From Clytia hemisphaerica (lineage: Eukaryota > Cnidaria > Hydrozoa > Leptothecata > Clytiidae): 64,000 nt of DNA. The stretch is taken from the NCBI GenBank assembly GCA_902728285.1, contig CACVBU010000681.1, forward strand, positions 1,190,046 through 1,254,045. Direction: 5' to 3'. A program made the position numbers and the translations under genes. Under the pieces are notes generated by a model. That model saw only the letters and a program-made list of their open reading frames with translations. It was not told the origin of the DNA and searched no databases. Each line of letters starts with the position of its first letter. Positions within the stretch are counted from its first letter, which is position 1. Below, in pieces: positions 10,601-21,791 of the stretch.

Positions 10601-13600
10601 ATTACACATGTGCTATCAGCTATCCAGTCTTCAGTTAATAGCTTCACAACAATTTAACTGCAAGTTAAACAGTTCAAAAAGTAAGTAAGCTTGAAAATTA
10701 AAATTAAATTTTAGCGACAGAACATGCTTTTTCTGTTTTCGGGACCATTCATGGGTACGGTACTCGACAGCACTGATGATATCGTCATCTCAACCTATCT
10801 CAACCGTGGAATTTAGGTACTAGCATATAATAAAAGGGTGTTAGCAGGTACATACACTGCATACAGAATCACCAGGGAGGCGTGTCACTTACAATCACTC
10901 ACTTCGCGCAAGACAGCTCGCTTCCACGCGCGTGTATAATAAAGACCAGAAAAAGTAAAGCTGGGAGCAAACCGTCAAACATTGTTCTTCAAACATCGTG
11001 ACGTTTCATGTTTGAAATCGATGTTGGACGGTTTGCGGGGTCAAAATTCGTATCATTTCAACAACAAAATCTCCAAAAATGTTTGAAACAATGTTTGAGC
11101 AAGTTCATAATTTCTTCAAACAAATGAAGTCGTTCTATTGACGTTTTCCATTCCAAACCAAAACTGACGTTATAAAAGAAGACGTCACATTGCTAAAAAA
11201 ATGTTTGAAGAGTCCGCGCAAACTATCAAACATAAAAACCTCAAATGTTTGAAGAGCCATGTTTGACGGTTTGCTCCCAGCTTAAGCGACCGCAAAATCA
11301 TGTTGTGTTACGACTTGCGAATTTGCATTTCGCAAAAAGAAAACACACGTTTTTTGGTGAGGATCTAAATCTTATTAGAGGAGAAATTCCTTTTCCAATA
11401 TATTTGTGCTTAGGATTGACTCTTTATTGTATCTTTTTCTCAAAAAAATCACAATGTTTTCTCTCGAGTTTTATTAGTGCGGATGTTTGATATTTTTCTT
11501 TCTGTTAAACTTTTTATTTACGAAGCGACGGGGAGCTTTGTTTTTCCAGCCTCGAGTTGGTGAGTTTCGCGCTTTTCAGGGGTTTAGAATACAACAAGAA
11601 ATGACCTCTTTTGTTTCGTTTAGTACTTAAGTCATGAAAAAAATTTTTTTTTCATAACGAAATTTTTATTAACGAAGATTTGATGTCATAGAAGAATCAT
11701 ATTAATATTTAAGAGAGGCAAGAAAGAAATATTTTTGTATGCGCTGACCCCCGTCTCAAATCAGTGTTCTTCTACTAACAAATCAAGCTGGCGAGAATTT
11801 CTGATCACTCACAAAATACCTTGCCTCTTGACAGGACGACACAAGACGAACACGAGACTAACTCCAAAAAGGCAAGGTTGTATAATTCAACAACACAGAA
11901 TTCATCTAACCAACTCATAACAAATTCAACTACCACAACAGCAGCAAGAAAAATGAATGTTCCAGACGAGCTCACCGCTACAGAATACTTGAATCAGCTA
12001 TTGCAAGACAAAACTACTGTCTCAAAAATGCCGAAGATCTTTTTGCATTCTGAAAGACTTCTAGATGAAGGTGAGTTAGCTGTGATTACTCTTTTGATTC
12101 TAGTAAAACCTTTTGAAAAATGTCCCTGACAAAATGCCCATTGTCTAAGAAAGCTGATTAAAATCAATCTCTTTTTCGACAGACAACTTCCTTAAGGTTA
12201 TTTAATTAATTTTGTATTAAGAGGTTTACCATAATGACGTAGAAATTACATCTCTCTGCATACTGCAAGCATGTTTTTGTCAGCAGCTTGATTAAAAATG
12301 TCTGTTTTGACTTTTGATTTATATTAAATATAGATGTTTTGATTCAATTTTTCAATATTCATAACATTGTTTGTAGTTTTTGTAATAAAAATTTAAAATA
12401 TTTCGTAGGAGAGCTACATGTTATATCCTGATTTTGTTCGATTTGGGTTATTTCCTTTTACTCTCACTTATTATTGATACACACCTTTTTTACAGAAATT
12501 AGTCGTGTACGAAATGACATATTTTGCCCGTCAAGCTTCTTGATGTCACTGCCAAAACCCTCTGGACCTCCTGTGAAGTTAACTGAAAAAGTTTATGCAA
12601 AAGTCAAAGATCACCCTAAAGTAAGTAAATATTGTAGTGTTTCATTGTGCCAGTTCTAATATTGATCAGGCCCCATTTCAAATACCCCTGTTGAAGTGGG
12701 TTGAAATTAACATATGAAATTTCTTTTCGGCCATTATGGAGAACGTATGAAGGAGTGAGTGCTCTTGAGAAAATGTAAGTCACCATTGACGGCCTAGATA
12801 AAGTGATGTGAGGGAAATTGAGCTTTTCAAATGCTAGAAATAGTTGTTGCCCAACTCTGTTGTTTCAGATATTGTCTGAAAATACTTTTCCCATGTAAAT
12901 TGCTAAAAAATTTCCCCGGAAAAGTCTATTGTGGGCTGTAGAGGGATTAATCATCAAAATTCTATTCACACTGATAGTGATAACATAGCCTTTCATAATA
13001 TAGCCTTTCATAATTCAGATTACTTCTGCAAGAACTGTTAGCGGTAAAATAATGATCAGTCCGAATTCTTAAAAGGCAGGGTTGCGTCCCCTAAGCTTTA
13101 TCCAGGCTAATTTTTTGGATATGAATGTAACATTTCTTTATTCTATAAATTTCATGTTTTATTTTAAGTTCAACTTTGTTGGTCGTATTATTGGTCCACG
13201 TGGTCTCACCTTACGTCAAGTTGAGCAAGAAACAGGAGGGAAGCTTCTTGTTAGAGGAAGAGGTTCAATGAAAGACAAGAAAGTGGAGGAAGAAAAACGT
13301 GGACAACCAAACTATGAGCATTTGGATGAGGATCTTCATGTTTTGATAATGGTTGAAGATACTGAAGATCGTGCTCGAATGAAATTGAAAAAAGCTGTTG
13401 AAGAAGTTAACTTCCTCCTTACACCTCCAGTAAGAAAATTATGTTTTTGAATTTGGAATCATTATATATATACCAAACAAATCTCAAGTGCTCTAAAATT
13501 CTTTGCATATAAGTTGATATTACATGCATTCAGCAACTTTGTTTATGTGTTTTACAGGCAGTACAGGGTATTTGAGTAAGGGAGCTCAATTTTGTTTTCC

Positions 13601-14676
13601 TCATAATTTCAGAAAGACGGAGAAGATGCGATAAAAAAGAAGCAACTTCAGGATCTTGCAATTTTAAATGGTACTTACAGACACCCCAACAGTGAGGCAA
13701 GCCCTCCTGCTGCTGCCACAGTCACTCAAAATGGTGGTAAGCAATGTTTTTTTCAATTATTTTGAAGTTAATATGATAATTATGAAAAATCAAACCCCAA
13801 GCAGATCAGGCTATTTTTGTTTGCCTCTTCTGACCTGGTAAGATGTTTTGTTTTTACCCAGAACTCCTTTTTATCCTGGGTATTTTGAATAAGAGGATAA
13901 GTTTTTACTTTAAAATTTTGAAAATTTTTCTTTCAGTATCTCCAACTGGGCTGTTAAGTTTTCCGAGTCCTTCACCAGTCGTTCCACAAAACAATACATC
14001 ATTTCCAGCCATCCGAAACTCAGCAGGTGAGCCTGTTCATTACGACAACATGATTTTCCGATTTTGTGATTTCGGTATAAATCCAACAGTGCCTACACAA
14101 CAACATCCATCTTCGCGATCGTTCGGTTGTTGCTCTCCAACTGTGTTTTAAGGAATCTTTTTGTGCAATGTGTTACATCAGGGTGGACTTTTTGAGTTTG
14201 GTTTTCAAATTTGAAATTTAATTATGTGTGGTGTATTAAACCTAAACTTCAAAGTTTGCTACTAATCACTAGAACTTTTTTAACATTTTGGTAATTTGAA
14301 TGGTGCATTATAAATGTCAATAAGAATTTATGAAGGGATAACTAATAATTTATTGCAATAACCAAAATTAACTCTAAATTATAAAATCAGCATAACATTT
14401 TTGAGTTCTTAACAAAACTAAAGACATTAGTTGTATATAGTTGGACTGGACCTTATCAACTTTTGTGGAACCTCCAATAAAACTAAAAAGCTACTGACCA
14501 TAATGTTAAACAACTTTACCAAATGAAACTATTTGTCTGAATCTAATTTGATTTCAGCAGCTGCACTGCAAGGCTTATATCCTCTTGAAACTTTCGCTCA
14601 AAGAGGCACACCGGGTGCTTCGTTTCTGGATTTTACCAATCTGGATGGCAGCTCGCTAATTTTGAGTAAAAGATGA
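7604..14676 (+). CDS. qki: Quaking-type STAR/KH RNA-binding protein
   Basis: Seven coding exons by splice sites and phase: 7604-7797, 11835-12070, 12496-12620, 13169-13429, 13613-13736, 13937-14026, 14558-14676, giving about 382 residues. STAR proteins bind bipartite RNA motifs as dimers and control splicing, stability and translation. Qua1 dimerisation region: about residues 112-151 ([10 protein letters not shown]...[14 protein letters not shown]). KH domain: about 186-272, starting [14 protein letters not shown] with the [10 protein letters not shown] loop and [11 protein letters not shown]. Qua2: about 273-295, ending LAILNGTYR. The C-tail is low complexity and ends LILSKR. The first exon (start MALMDPN) is joined by inference: its phase-2 donor TG|GTGAGT makes Trp with the acceptor at 11,835 and stays open. 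Translation could instead start at the ATG at 11,953 from another promoter. Domain identity is very sure; the first exon less so. Confidence 0.93.
8216..8463. repeat. 'CAGTGGGG' family repeat in qki intron 1
   Basis: Starts ACCCCTGTCTCACAGCCCCG and carries CCAGTGGGGATAG-like words. The same sequence appears inverted at about 23,275-23,492. Borders approximate. Confidence 0.5.
8681..9281. mobile_element. mariner-like MITE (TACAGGGTGTCC ends) interrupted by another element
   Basis: Inverted termini TACAGGGTGTCCCTA... with shared AAAGTATCGAGT, TA at the ends. An uninterrupted inverted copy is at 31,684-31,938 (255 bp). Removing 8754-9093 and one copy of TTCACA from this locus leaves the same 255 bp. 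In the first intron of qki. Confidence 0.82.
8754..9093. mobile_element. nested element with poly-G/poly-C ends
   Basis: 340 bp starting GGGGGGGTTTCA and ending TGAAACCCCCCCCC, inserted in the mariner-like MITE with a 6-bp TTCACA duplication (8748-8753, 9094-9099). The uninterrupted copy at 31,684-31,938 shows the empty site. The interior is a run of degenerate GACGGAATTnCGGAATTGG words. Confidence 0.78.
10491..10601. mobile_element. 111-bp MITE with TACACGTTTTTTTTATTAGAA ends
   Basis: Near-perfect inverted termini (TACACG + T run + ATTAGAA, mirrored by TTCTAAT + A run + CGTGTA). The ends resemble the TACACGCTTTTTT family at 5892 and 43,888. Non-coding, in qki intron 1. Confidence 0.65.
10959..11282. 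mobile_element. MITE with AGCTGGGAGCAAACCGTC ends
   Basis: About 324 bp. Left AGCTGGGAGCAAACCGTCAA is matched inverted at the right end, with TA adjacent on both sides. The interior repeats the word TTCAAACAT. In qki intron 1. Confidence 0.75.
14027..14151 (+). other. alternative C-terminal exon extension of the Quaking gene
   Basis: If the donor at 14,027 is not used, the frame stays open 41 codons to a TAA at 14,149-14,151. The tail begins [10 protein letters not shown] and ends [10 protein letters not shown]. Vertebrate QKI and fly HOW produce isoforms differing in C-terminal tail, so an alternative terminal exon is plausible. No transcript evidence is available. Confidence 0.45.
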
Positions 14677-14773
14677 TAATTCATTCCAAACCGGCTGTAA
14701 CAACTACTGTCCAAAAATTTAAAAACTGTTTTGTTGTGATTTGGTTTATGTTTTTTTATTGCGATATTCGCAA

Positions 14774-14779
14774 AATAAA
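14774..14779 (+). terminator. polyadenylation signal AATAAA, Quaking gene
   Basis: Canonical AATAAA about 98 nt after the long-isoform stop codon. Further AATAAA-like words follow downstream, so site choice is uncertain. Confidence 0.5.
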
Positions 14780-16916
14780 TTTCAAATTAAATTTTTGTAA
14801 ATCCAATTTTATTGTATGATAATTTTATACGTTTGAAGTTTAGTTCAAGATTAATCTTGATACTAATTTTAACTTATATTTAATATAAATAACACATAAA
14901 CGCTATTTTTACTAACTATTTACTTTTTTACCATTTAATAATAATAAAATACTCAAATTGTGTCTTTTTTAACGACGTTTAAAATGATAAATTGGAAAAC
15001 TTGTATTTACTATTTATTCTGCAATTTTTATATTTTTTAAACTAACTTTCATTATTTTGTTATTTTTTGAAAGCAATCTTGAGGAAACTGCATACATTTT
15101 AGGGCAAGAAGGGTTCAACACTTACAGTACATTACATTACATTCTTTATGCAAGTTTCAGAAATCCCTTGCCTTAAAAAATCTTGAATTTTTCCTGTGGA
15201 TAGTATTATTTTTAAAAAACAGATTTCTCTGAATAATGTAGTAGAACTTACTATTTTCATTTCAATAATATTTTATTTGACGCTCAAAAGTAAAGAATTT
15301 TATAGAAATATGAAGAAGTTTATGAATTTGATAAAAAACAAAAATTCTAACAACTCATGCTAAGAAAGGTCATGACATTTCAACATGGAACCGACCATGA
15401 AATGCTACTAATAACAACAACAACAGAAATGTATTGACCCAGAATAAACCCTGCTAACATCACGACTACTTATGTCATCCAACCAATCAACTGAAGAGAG
15501 AATTATTACAGAAAACTGAGCAATTTTATTATTTTATATGAAGATACTTTTAGGTATTTATTTATTTAGCATAGATTATGTGAAGAGAAATAAAGAAAAA
15601 ATGAATTTTAAAATATTTTTGGGGTATTTGATTTTCTAAATGTTTTGGAAATTAGGAGAGCTTTTGCAGATAAAAATTACAATCACTGACTTCGTGTCAG
15701 TCAAATTTATTTTTTTTGATAATTTTTCAATTCCCATGGGAATATTAAAAATAATTACTGTTAAAAATCAAATTTGGAAATCAGATTTACGTTCTAATTG
15801 TTCTGGAATGTTTTTTTGTGATATCGATGCCTGATGTACATAACATTGCACATTAAGACAACCCTACCCCCGTGATCTTCATTCCTCCCTTTTTCCTTGA
15901 TTATTATTTGAAATGAAAGCCAAGTGTATATTTTATTGCCTCAAACTTCAAAAGGAAAACTAGCTTTGAAACATCTGTCTCATCCCACTCCTGAATGGCG
16001 AAATAGAGAGACTTGACAGCTATTATAGGACAAGGAGCTTAAAAGATTTTCTTTTTACTTGGCTTTTTTTCTTGACCACTTTCGTGTTTTTCTTCCATTT
16101 GCTCTTTTTTTTATCACAAGCGATATTCTTTCTTGTATGTGTCAAAAAGTAACAGATAATGTTAAGGGAGAAAAACGAAATAGAAAAATAGCTCATGAAA
16201 CAGAAGAATAGAGACACCTTTTATCGCCTTTCTTTTGTCCAATGTATCGAATCGACTTTCTGTTCTTTTCTTCATCAAAATATATTTTGATACTTGATAA
16301 TTACCGCGTCGTTAAATATTGATGCTATTTCTTCAAGGAGAGGATAGGTGAATAACAAAAAGGAAAATTCTAGCTATAAAACTTTGTTCTTTTTTTTTCA
16401 CTGATTGAGAAATGAGACAGATGGAGGTACAGCAGTATCGTCCTTTCTTTTGTAAGAGTGGAATGAAATAAATGATATAAGACTTCAATTTCTCATTGAA
16501 ATGAAATAAGGAAAATGCTTTTTCTTTCTCTTTGTTCATTATTGGGCACCTTTCCGTCATTAAAGAGTCATGATGAAATGGCACCTTGAAGTGAGTGAAA
16601 GTGAGACCACACCCTTGAACTCTTATCTCCTTTCTTTTATCCTATTGTATTCATAATACCTGACACATGCACTTATTCTAAACTATTCTCAATTAGTGCA
16701 TTAGACAAAGATTAGCTTCTGAAAGTATTTTTTCTACCTGTGACAATTCTCTCTTTTTACTTATCTTAGTTGATAAGGGTGTGTCTTCAATTTGTCGGTT
16801 CTCTATGTTATTATTATTGTAACATGTCTCTGTTGTTATGTTATAACTTAGTTTTTTTTTCACTTGAATTTAGTTTGTATTTTTTTAAACGTTTCTAATT
16901 TACGTCATCAATCTTA
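14780..16916. other. intergenic, no gene seen
   Basis: Very AT-rich with short open frames only. No splice-bounded conserved exon and no clear element border was found. Confidence 0.5.
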
Positions 16917-17096
16917 TACAGTGTGTCCAAAAAAAAAAAAACGGAAAAGAATTCATATAAAGAAAAGTCATCATATTTTATGCCGACCATTACTTGAAGC
17001 CAAATTAATGACTTTGGGAATTTGATAACTATTTGCTTTAAAAACATTAATTGTTCCCTGGCTAGTGAGATCCGTTTTTTTTTTCAAACACACTTA
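16917..17096. mobile_element. MITE with TACAGTGTGTCC end
   Basis: About 180 bp. The left end TACAGTGTGTCC + A run + CGGA is mirrored by TCCG + T run + CAAACACACTTA, TA at the ends. Mariner-type by terminus. Confidence 0.55.
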
Positions 17097-18862
17097 CTTA
17101 CTCCGTTAATGTTATTGTACAGGTCAACTAAAAGCACACATTGCTAAAGTGAGAAGGATGTATCATCCCTACAAACAGGCTACAAGCTAACTTCTACCAT
17201 CCTAACTCTCTTAAAATTCACTGTTACTTTCTAATCGGTGCGTAATCATTTATTTTCTTTTTATGTTTGTTACTGTATAATACACCGGTATCTAAGAAAG
17301 ACATAGTTGAATATACCGACCCAATCTTTCTTAGACACCACCATGAAGTCTCTTTATCTCCAGACATGAATGAAAGCGACAAATTTTCTTTCCCCAAAAA
17401 AGACTCCTTATCTGTTCAAAAAACTTTAGGCACCTTGCCTGATACATCGAGATAAAGAGGCTTTACAAATCTTACCCATGCCCCCAAAATAACCCTCTAT
17501 ATTTCTAATTGAACAGTTTTTTAATTGATTGACACTGTTTCCCTTTAAACTGTGAATACTGACATGGATCCCTGATGAGTTTTAGTGTGGGGTCAATAAC
17601 TCTTTAGTTATGTTTATAAGTTCACATAATGTTTATCTTCGCTCTAAGTCATGTTTTCTCTCCAAAGAATCCTGACTTTCCTGCTGATGACAAAGTGATA
17701 GCTTTCATGTTTTAATTTTCATCCGTTCCCCCCTAAGCCCCATTAATTTCCTCTCCACTCTATGATTTACTTTATTTGCTTACAAACTAATCATTTTTTG
17801 TTGTTTTTAATATTTTCCTTTTCCATTATAATAACAGATTTAATTCTTGGGGAATGGATCGACTAATTGATTAATCGAATACTGTGTTCACACACACTAC
17901 CATACATTGACAGTTTACATTCACGGATTTCATGGATTTACCTCATGACCACGACAAAAATAATACCCCACAAACACGTGTCTATGAGATGACACTATGT
18001 GTTTTAATTTTCGTTTTAAAAAACAATTTTAACAGAATCTTTATAACTATACATATAATTCGTATTTTTACACAATGCAACCTTTATTTTTATATTTTTA
18101 GAAGTCTAGAAACCGAAACTTTTTAAGTCAAGTTTAAAGTTTCTAGTCCCTCTACATAAATATTTGACTAGAATTTTATATTAGATTAGTTCAGTTTAGT
18201 TTGAATACGTAGTCTGTTTAACCCTGGTTCGCTTCTCTTTCTTGAAAAAATGTAACGGCTTTTCTTCTTGAGGGCGTGATAGGAAGAAAGAAAAAATGGT
18301 ATTAAAAACCATCTGCTGAAACCACAAGCGACATTGGAATCAGGAGATTTTTTCGGAAAGAAATAAAAACATTGGAATATTTTTTGATCTTATCAATCTG
18401 TTACATCAATATTTTTTAACTTCAATAAAAAAACTTAACTTTGTTGTATCTAGATAAGATTTAAAACGAAATTTTTCTTGGCTTTTACGAACAAGAAAGG
18501 ACGTACTGATTTTCGTTAAAAGAAAAGCGAAAAATTCTACTAACAATAAATGTTTTTAACAATTAATTCATAGCCGATAAAGACTAACTTTCTTGAAGAA
18601 AAAAAAAAATTATGTAACATCACATGATACATCCAGGTAATTCTAGATTCCAGAGACCCCTTTCAAGGAGGAAACCTTCGAATTCTGGTGTGTTTTTTTA
18701 AATATTCTTCCATCTTCTTTTAAACCAGGCTCTTGTAGAAAACATGTGTATGATTCGATCTCGAATGTTGAGTTCGCTAGTTTTGGATTTATGACTTTGT
18801 AGTTTTAAATGCGCATAACGTACTGGAATACACCCTTATTTCACTCATTTGGAAAACAAAAC
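17097..18862. other. intergenic, no feature seen
   Basis: No conserved coding segment. Short open frames at 17,267 and 17,932 look random. Confidence 0.45.
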
Positions 18863-19543
18863 TAAAGTCTATTCACGATAAGTGTGCACTCTTTTTTCTT
18901 TTACCTATAACTTTTGAAGGAATTCTTCAATCTTTATAAATTTGGTATCATTGGAAAGATATTAGTGAGTGAAACAATTTGGAATAAAAAAATCTTTAAA
19001 AAAATTCCAAAAATGAAGATGAAAATGAAGAAGAAAAAAATGAAGATCTTGTAGAATACTGCTATAACTTTCATTTTCACTGGAGAGATTCTTTGATCTT
19101 AGAAGATCATCACTGTGAAGAAATTTCATTAAAATATTTATTCAATATAAAGTTATGATACAAAGTTAATAAGTGATTGACCCCAAAAAACAGCAAAAAA
19201 CTGCAGAAAACAGCGTTTTTAGACGTCAATCAGCTTATAACTTTGTTTGATATCTTTTGACTGAATGATTATTTTTGAGAAATTTTTTCACAGTAATAAC
19301 GTTCGATAATCAAGGATTCACTTCACGGAAAATGGTAGTTATAGCACTTTTCTACAAGATCTTCATTTTTTTCTTCTTCATTTTCATCTTCATTTTTAGA
19401 ATTTTTTTGAAGATTCTTTTATTTTAAATTGTTCCACTAACTAATATCTTTCCAATGATACCAAATTTATAAAGATTGAAGAATTCCTTCAAAAGTTATC
19501 GGTAAATGAAAAAAGAGTGCACACTTATCGTGAATAGACTTTA
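18863..19543. mobile_element. foldback element, about 300-bp inverted arms
   Basis: The first part (TAAAGTCTATTCACGATAAG...) returns inverted at the right end (CTTATCGTGAATAGACTTTA). The inversion continues inward through GGAATTCTTCAATCTTTATA and an AGAAGAAAAAAATGAAGATC block, leaving a small centre near 19,150-19,250. No protein coding. A transcript would fold into one long hairpin. Confidence 0.82.
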
Positions 19544-19945
19544 ATGCTAATCTTTCTATGACCCAATTCGGTCACTAATTTTTCAAAGAATTAACCTTTG
19601 TAGTCTTTTGTCAGTGCATTTAGTGATTATTAGTTTAAATTTGTGTTGGTAGCTTAATTTCTTTTCGGTTTAATGATTTTTTTAAAGAAACTATAGATGA
19701 TTTATTATACTTTTTAATTACCTAAATTACCAAATTTTTTATAAAATTATCATATATATTATACGTGTAAATCAAAAAATTTATTATCAAATTATTATAG
19801 TATATGGTGCTTCCGGAAAATTTAAATATTAGGATTATTTTTTTTCGGACACGCTGCGCAATGTGTCTGTAGAAAATACAGAAATAGAATTGATATTAAA
19901 TATCGTTCATGTAATTCAAGCGATGGCTCTTATATCGATGAAACT

Positions 19946-20214
19946 ACCTTAAGGGAACTAATTTTGGCGGGAACTAATTTTGGCGGATTTGGTGAATTTA
20001 GACGAAATTCTCCAAAATTAGTTCCTGCCAAAATTAAATTTTTTGTTTCCTTGCCTAAATAACCCCTGAAATTCATCAAAATTGCTCAAAATAAGGCAAA
20101 ATAGAACAGATTTACGCTGCCATTCGCCAAAATTAGTTCCCGCCAAAATTAAAAATTTTAGGATATTTGCTGCCTGCCAAAATTAGTTCAGGCCAAAAAA
20201 GTTCCCTTAAGGTA
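19946..20214. mobile_element. MITE with ACCTTAAGGGAACT ends
   Basis: About 269 bp. ACCTTAAGGGAACTAATTTT at the left is mirrored by AGTTCCCTTAAGGT at the right, next to TA. The interior repeats the word CCAAAATTAGTTCCYGCC several times in both orientations. Confidence 0.75.
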
Positions 20215-20578
20215 TATTCCGTTTTTCGCAGACGCACTTTATATCAGAGAGCTAAGAGAGTGTCAAAAATTATTATTACTATTGTACAAAGGATAAGATT
20301 TTCAACACTTGTTGGTTTATAAATTATATGGAATTTAATTTTGCAAAAAAAATAGATTTTTATGGTATAGATTTTATTAGGAAAATATTAAATTTTTACT
20401 TCATAGAGAAAGAAGAACCTATATGGTATTCATTAAATTATTTACTGTCCCAATTTTTCTTCATTGTTTATCCATCTTTGGACAAGATCTTTTTTCGGAC
20501 AGTACCTGATAACTGTTGTGGTCAGTGTTGTAGGAAACGAATTAAAATGTTTTCCTAACAGCTGTTATACATTTGTAA

Positions 20579-21026
20579 TAGACCTTTTCATAAATTACGT
20601 CATGAACATCACTTGCCTCGTATTCAAACAATTTCCATGGTGATCATATCCCTTGAGACATTAAATGATTTTTTTAAGAATAGGAAGTAGTTTTGATGAA
20701 ATCTGCTGGACGTTAATCATCATGTCAATTTAAAGTTAAAGGGACATAACAGTACTTGCGAAATTTGTAAACAAACTGTATGTAGCGGATACAAAATCAA
20801 AACAAATATCACATGTCAAAATAAAAAATCAAACCAAATTCGGCTAATTTGGATTTTTCAATTGTTTTACAAGTTTGTTTTGGACACGTGATTTTAATTG
20901 TTCTCTTTAATGACACGTGGTTCGCGCAATCTTTACATTTTACTACTTTAATGTCCCTTTAATCATCATGGCAATAATTTCGAAATGAGGTAAGTGATGT
21001 TCGTAACGTAATTTATGAAAAGTCTA
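20579..21026. mobile_element. MITE with about 65-bp inverted ends, carrying a second element
   Basis: Ends TAGACCTTTTCATAAATTAC and its inverse at 21,007-21,026 continue through GAACATCACTTRCCTC and CCATGRTGAT. TA-flanked. The centre is occupied by 20,736-20,962. Confidence 0.72.
20736..20962. mobile_element. inner element with TTAAAGGGACAT ends
   Basis: 227 bp with TTAAAGGGACATAACAGTA at the left and an inverse ending ATGTCCCTTTAA at the right. Ends with TTAA, but no independent empty site is visible. Confidence 0.5.
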
Positions 21027-21791
21027 TTCTGAATATACTGGAAGTTGAAAACTAATTTGTTGAATATTTTCAGCATGAATAATCATTATTTCCACGTTGT
21101 TCTAATTTACAAAACTATTTCCTAAAATATATATAAAATGATACAGGGTGTCTTTAAAAACTACAAAATCTATTTTCTCACGTGTATTTTGCTTGTATTT
21201 CGGCAATAAATTTTGAAAAATACAGCAATTAAGACAATTTTGAGCCTAAAATGTTCACGTTACCTTTCTTGAAATTAATTTACTTAGGTATACATATTGA
21301 CTTTGGGTTATAAAAATTCTCCCTCAAGTCGAACAAATCTGCTTGTTAAAAGTTGGGAAGTAAAAGAATGACAGCAACTACAAAATATTCTTAAGAATTT
21401 AGATTAATTTAAGAAAATTTGGGAAATGTCTTCAATTCTCATTCTTACAATGTTCTTATTTGTGCCAAATTTCGGCCTAACTGCTCTTAAAAACTAAATT
21501 CTTATAAAAAGTGTGCTTCAAAATTCGATAAAATTCGACAATTGAGACATTAACTTTTTGCCTAATGTTTATCCTAAAGGTGGTGGCATGGAGAGGTCTA
21601 ACTATAAAGGTGTATAAATTAACATCATATACAGTTGGTATCGAAAAAATGATAATCAATAAAATATACTTTTTTAAATAAGATATAATATAAAGGGTCG
21701 GATAAATTTGTTAAAAACTATCTATCTAGTCATATATAAATCATCAAAAAATGTTTTATCAAAGTCTCTTCATCAAACAATATACAGCACC

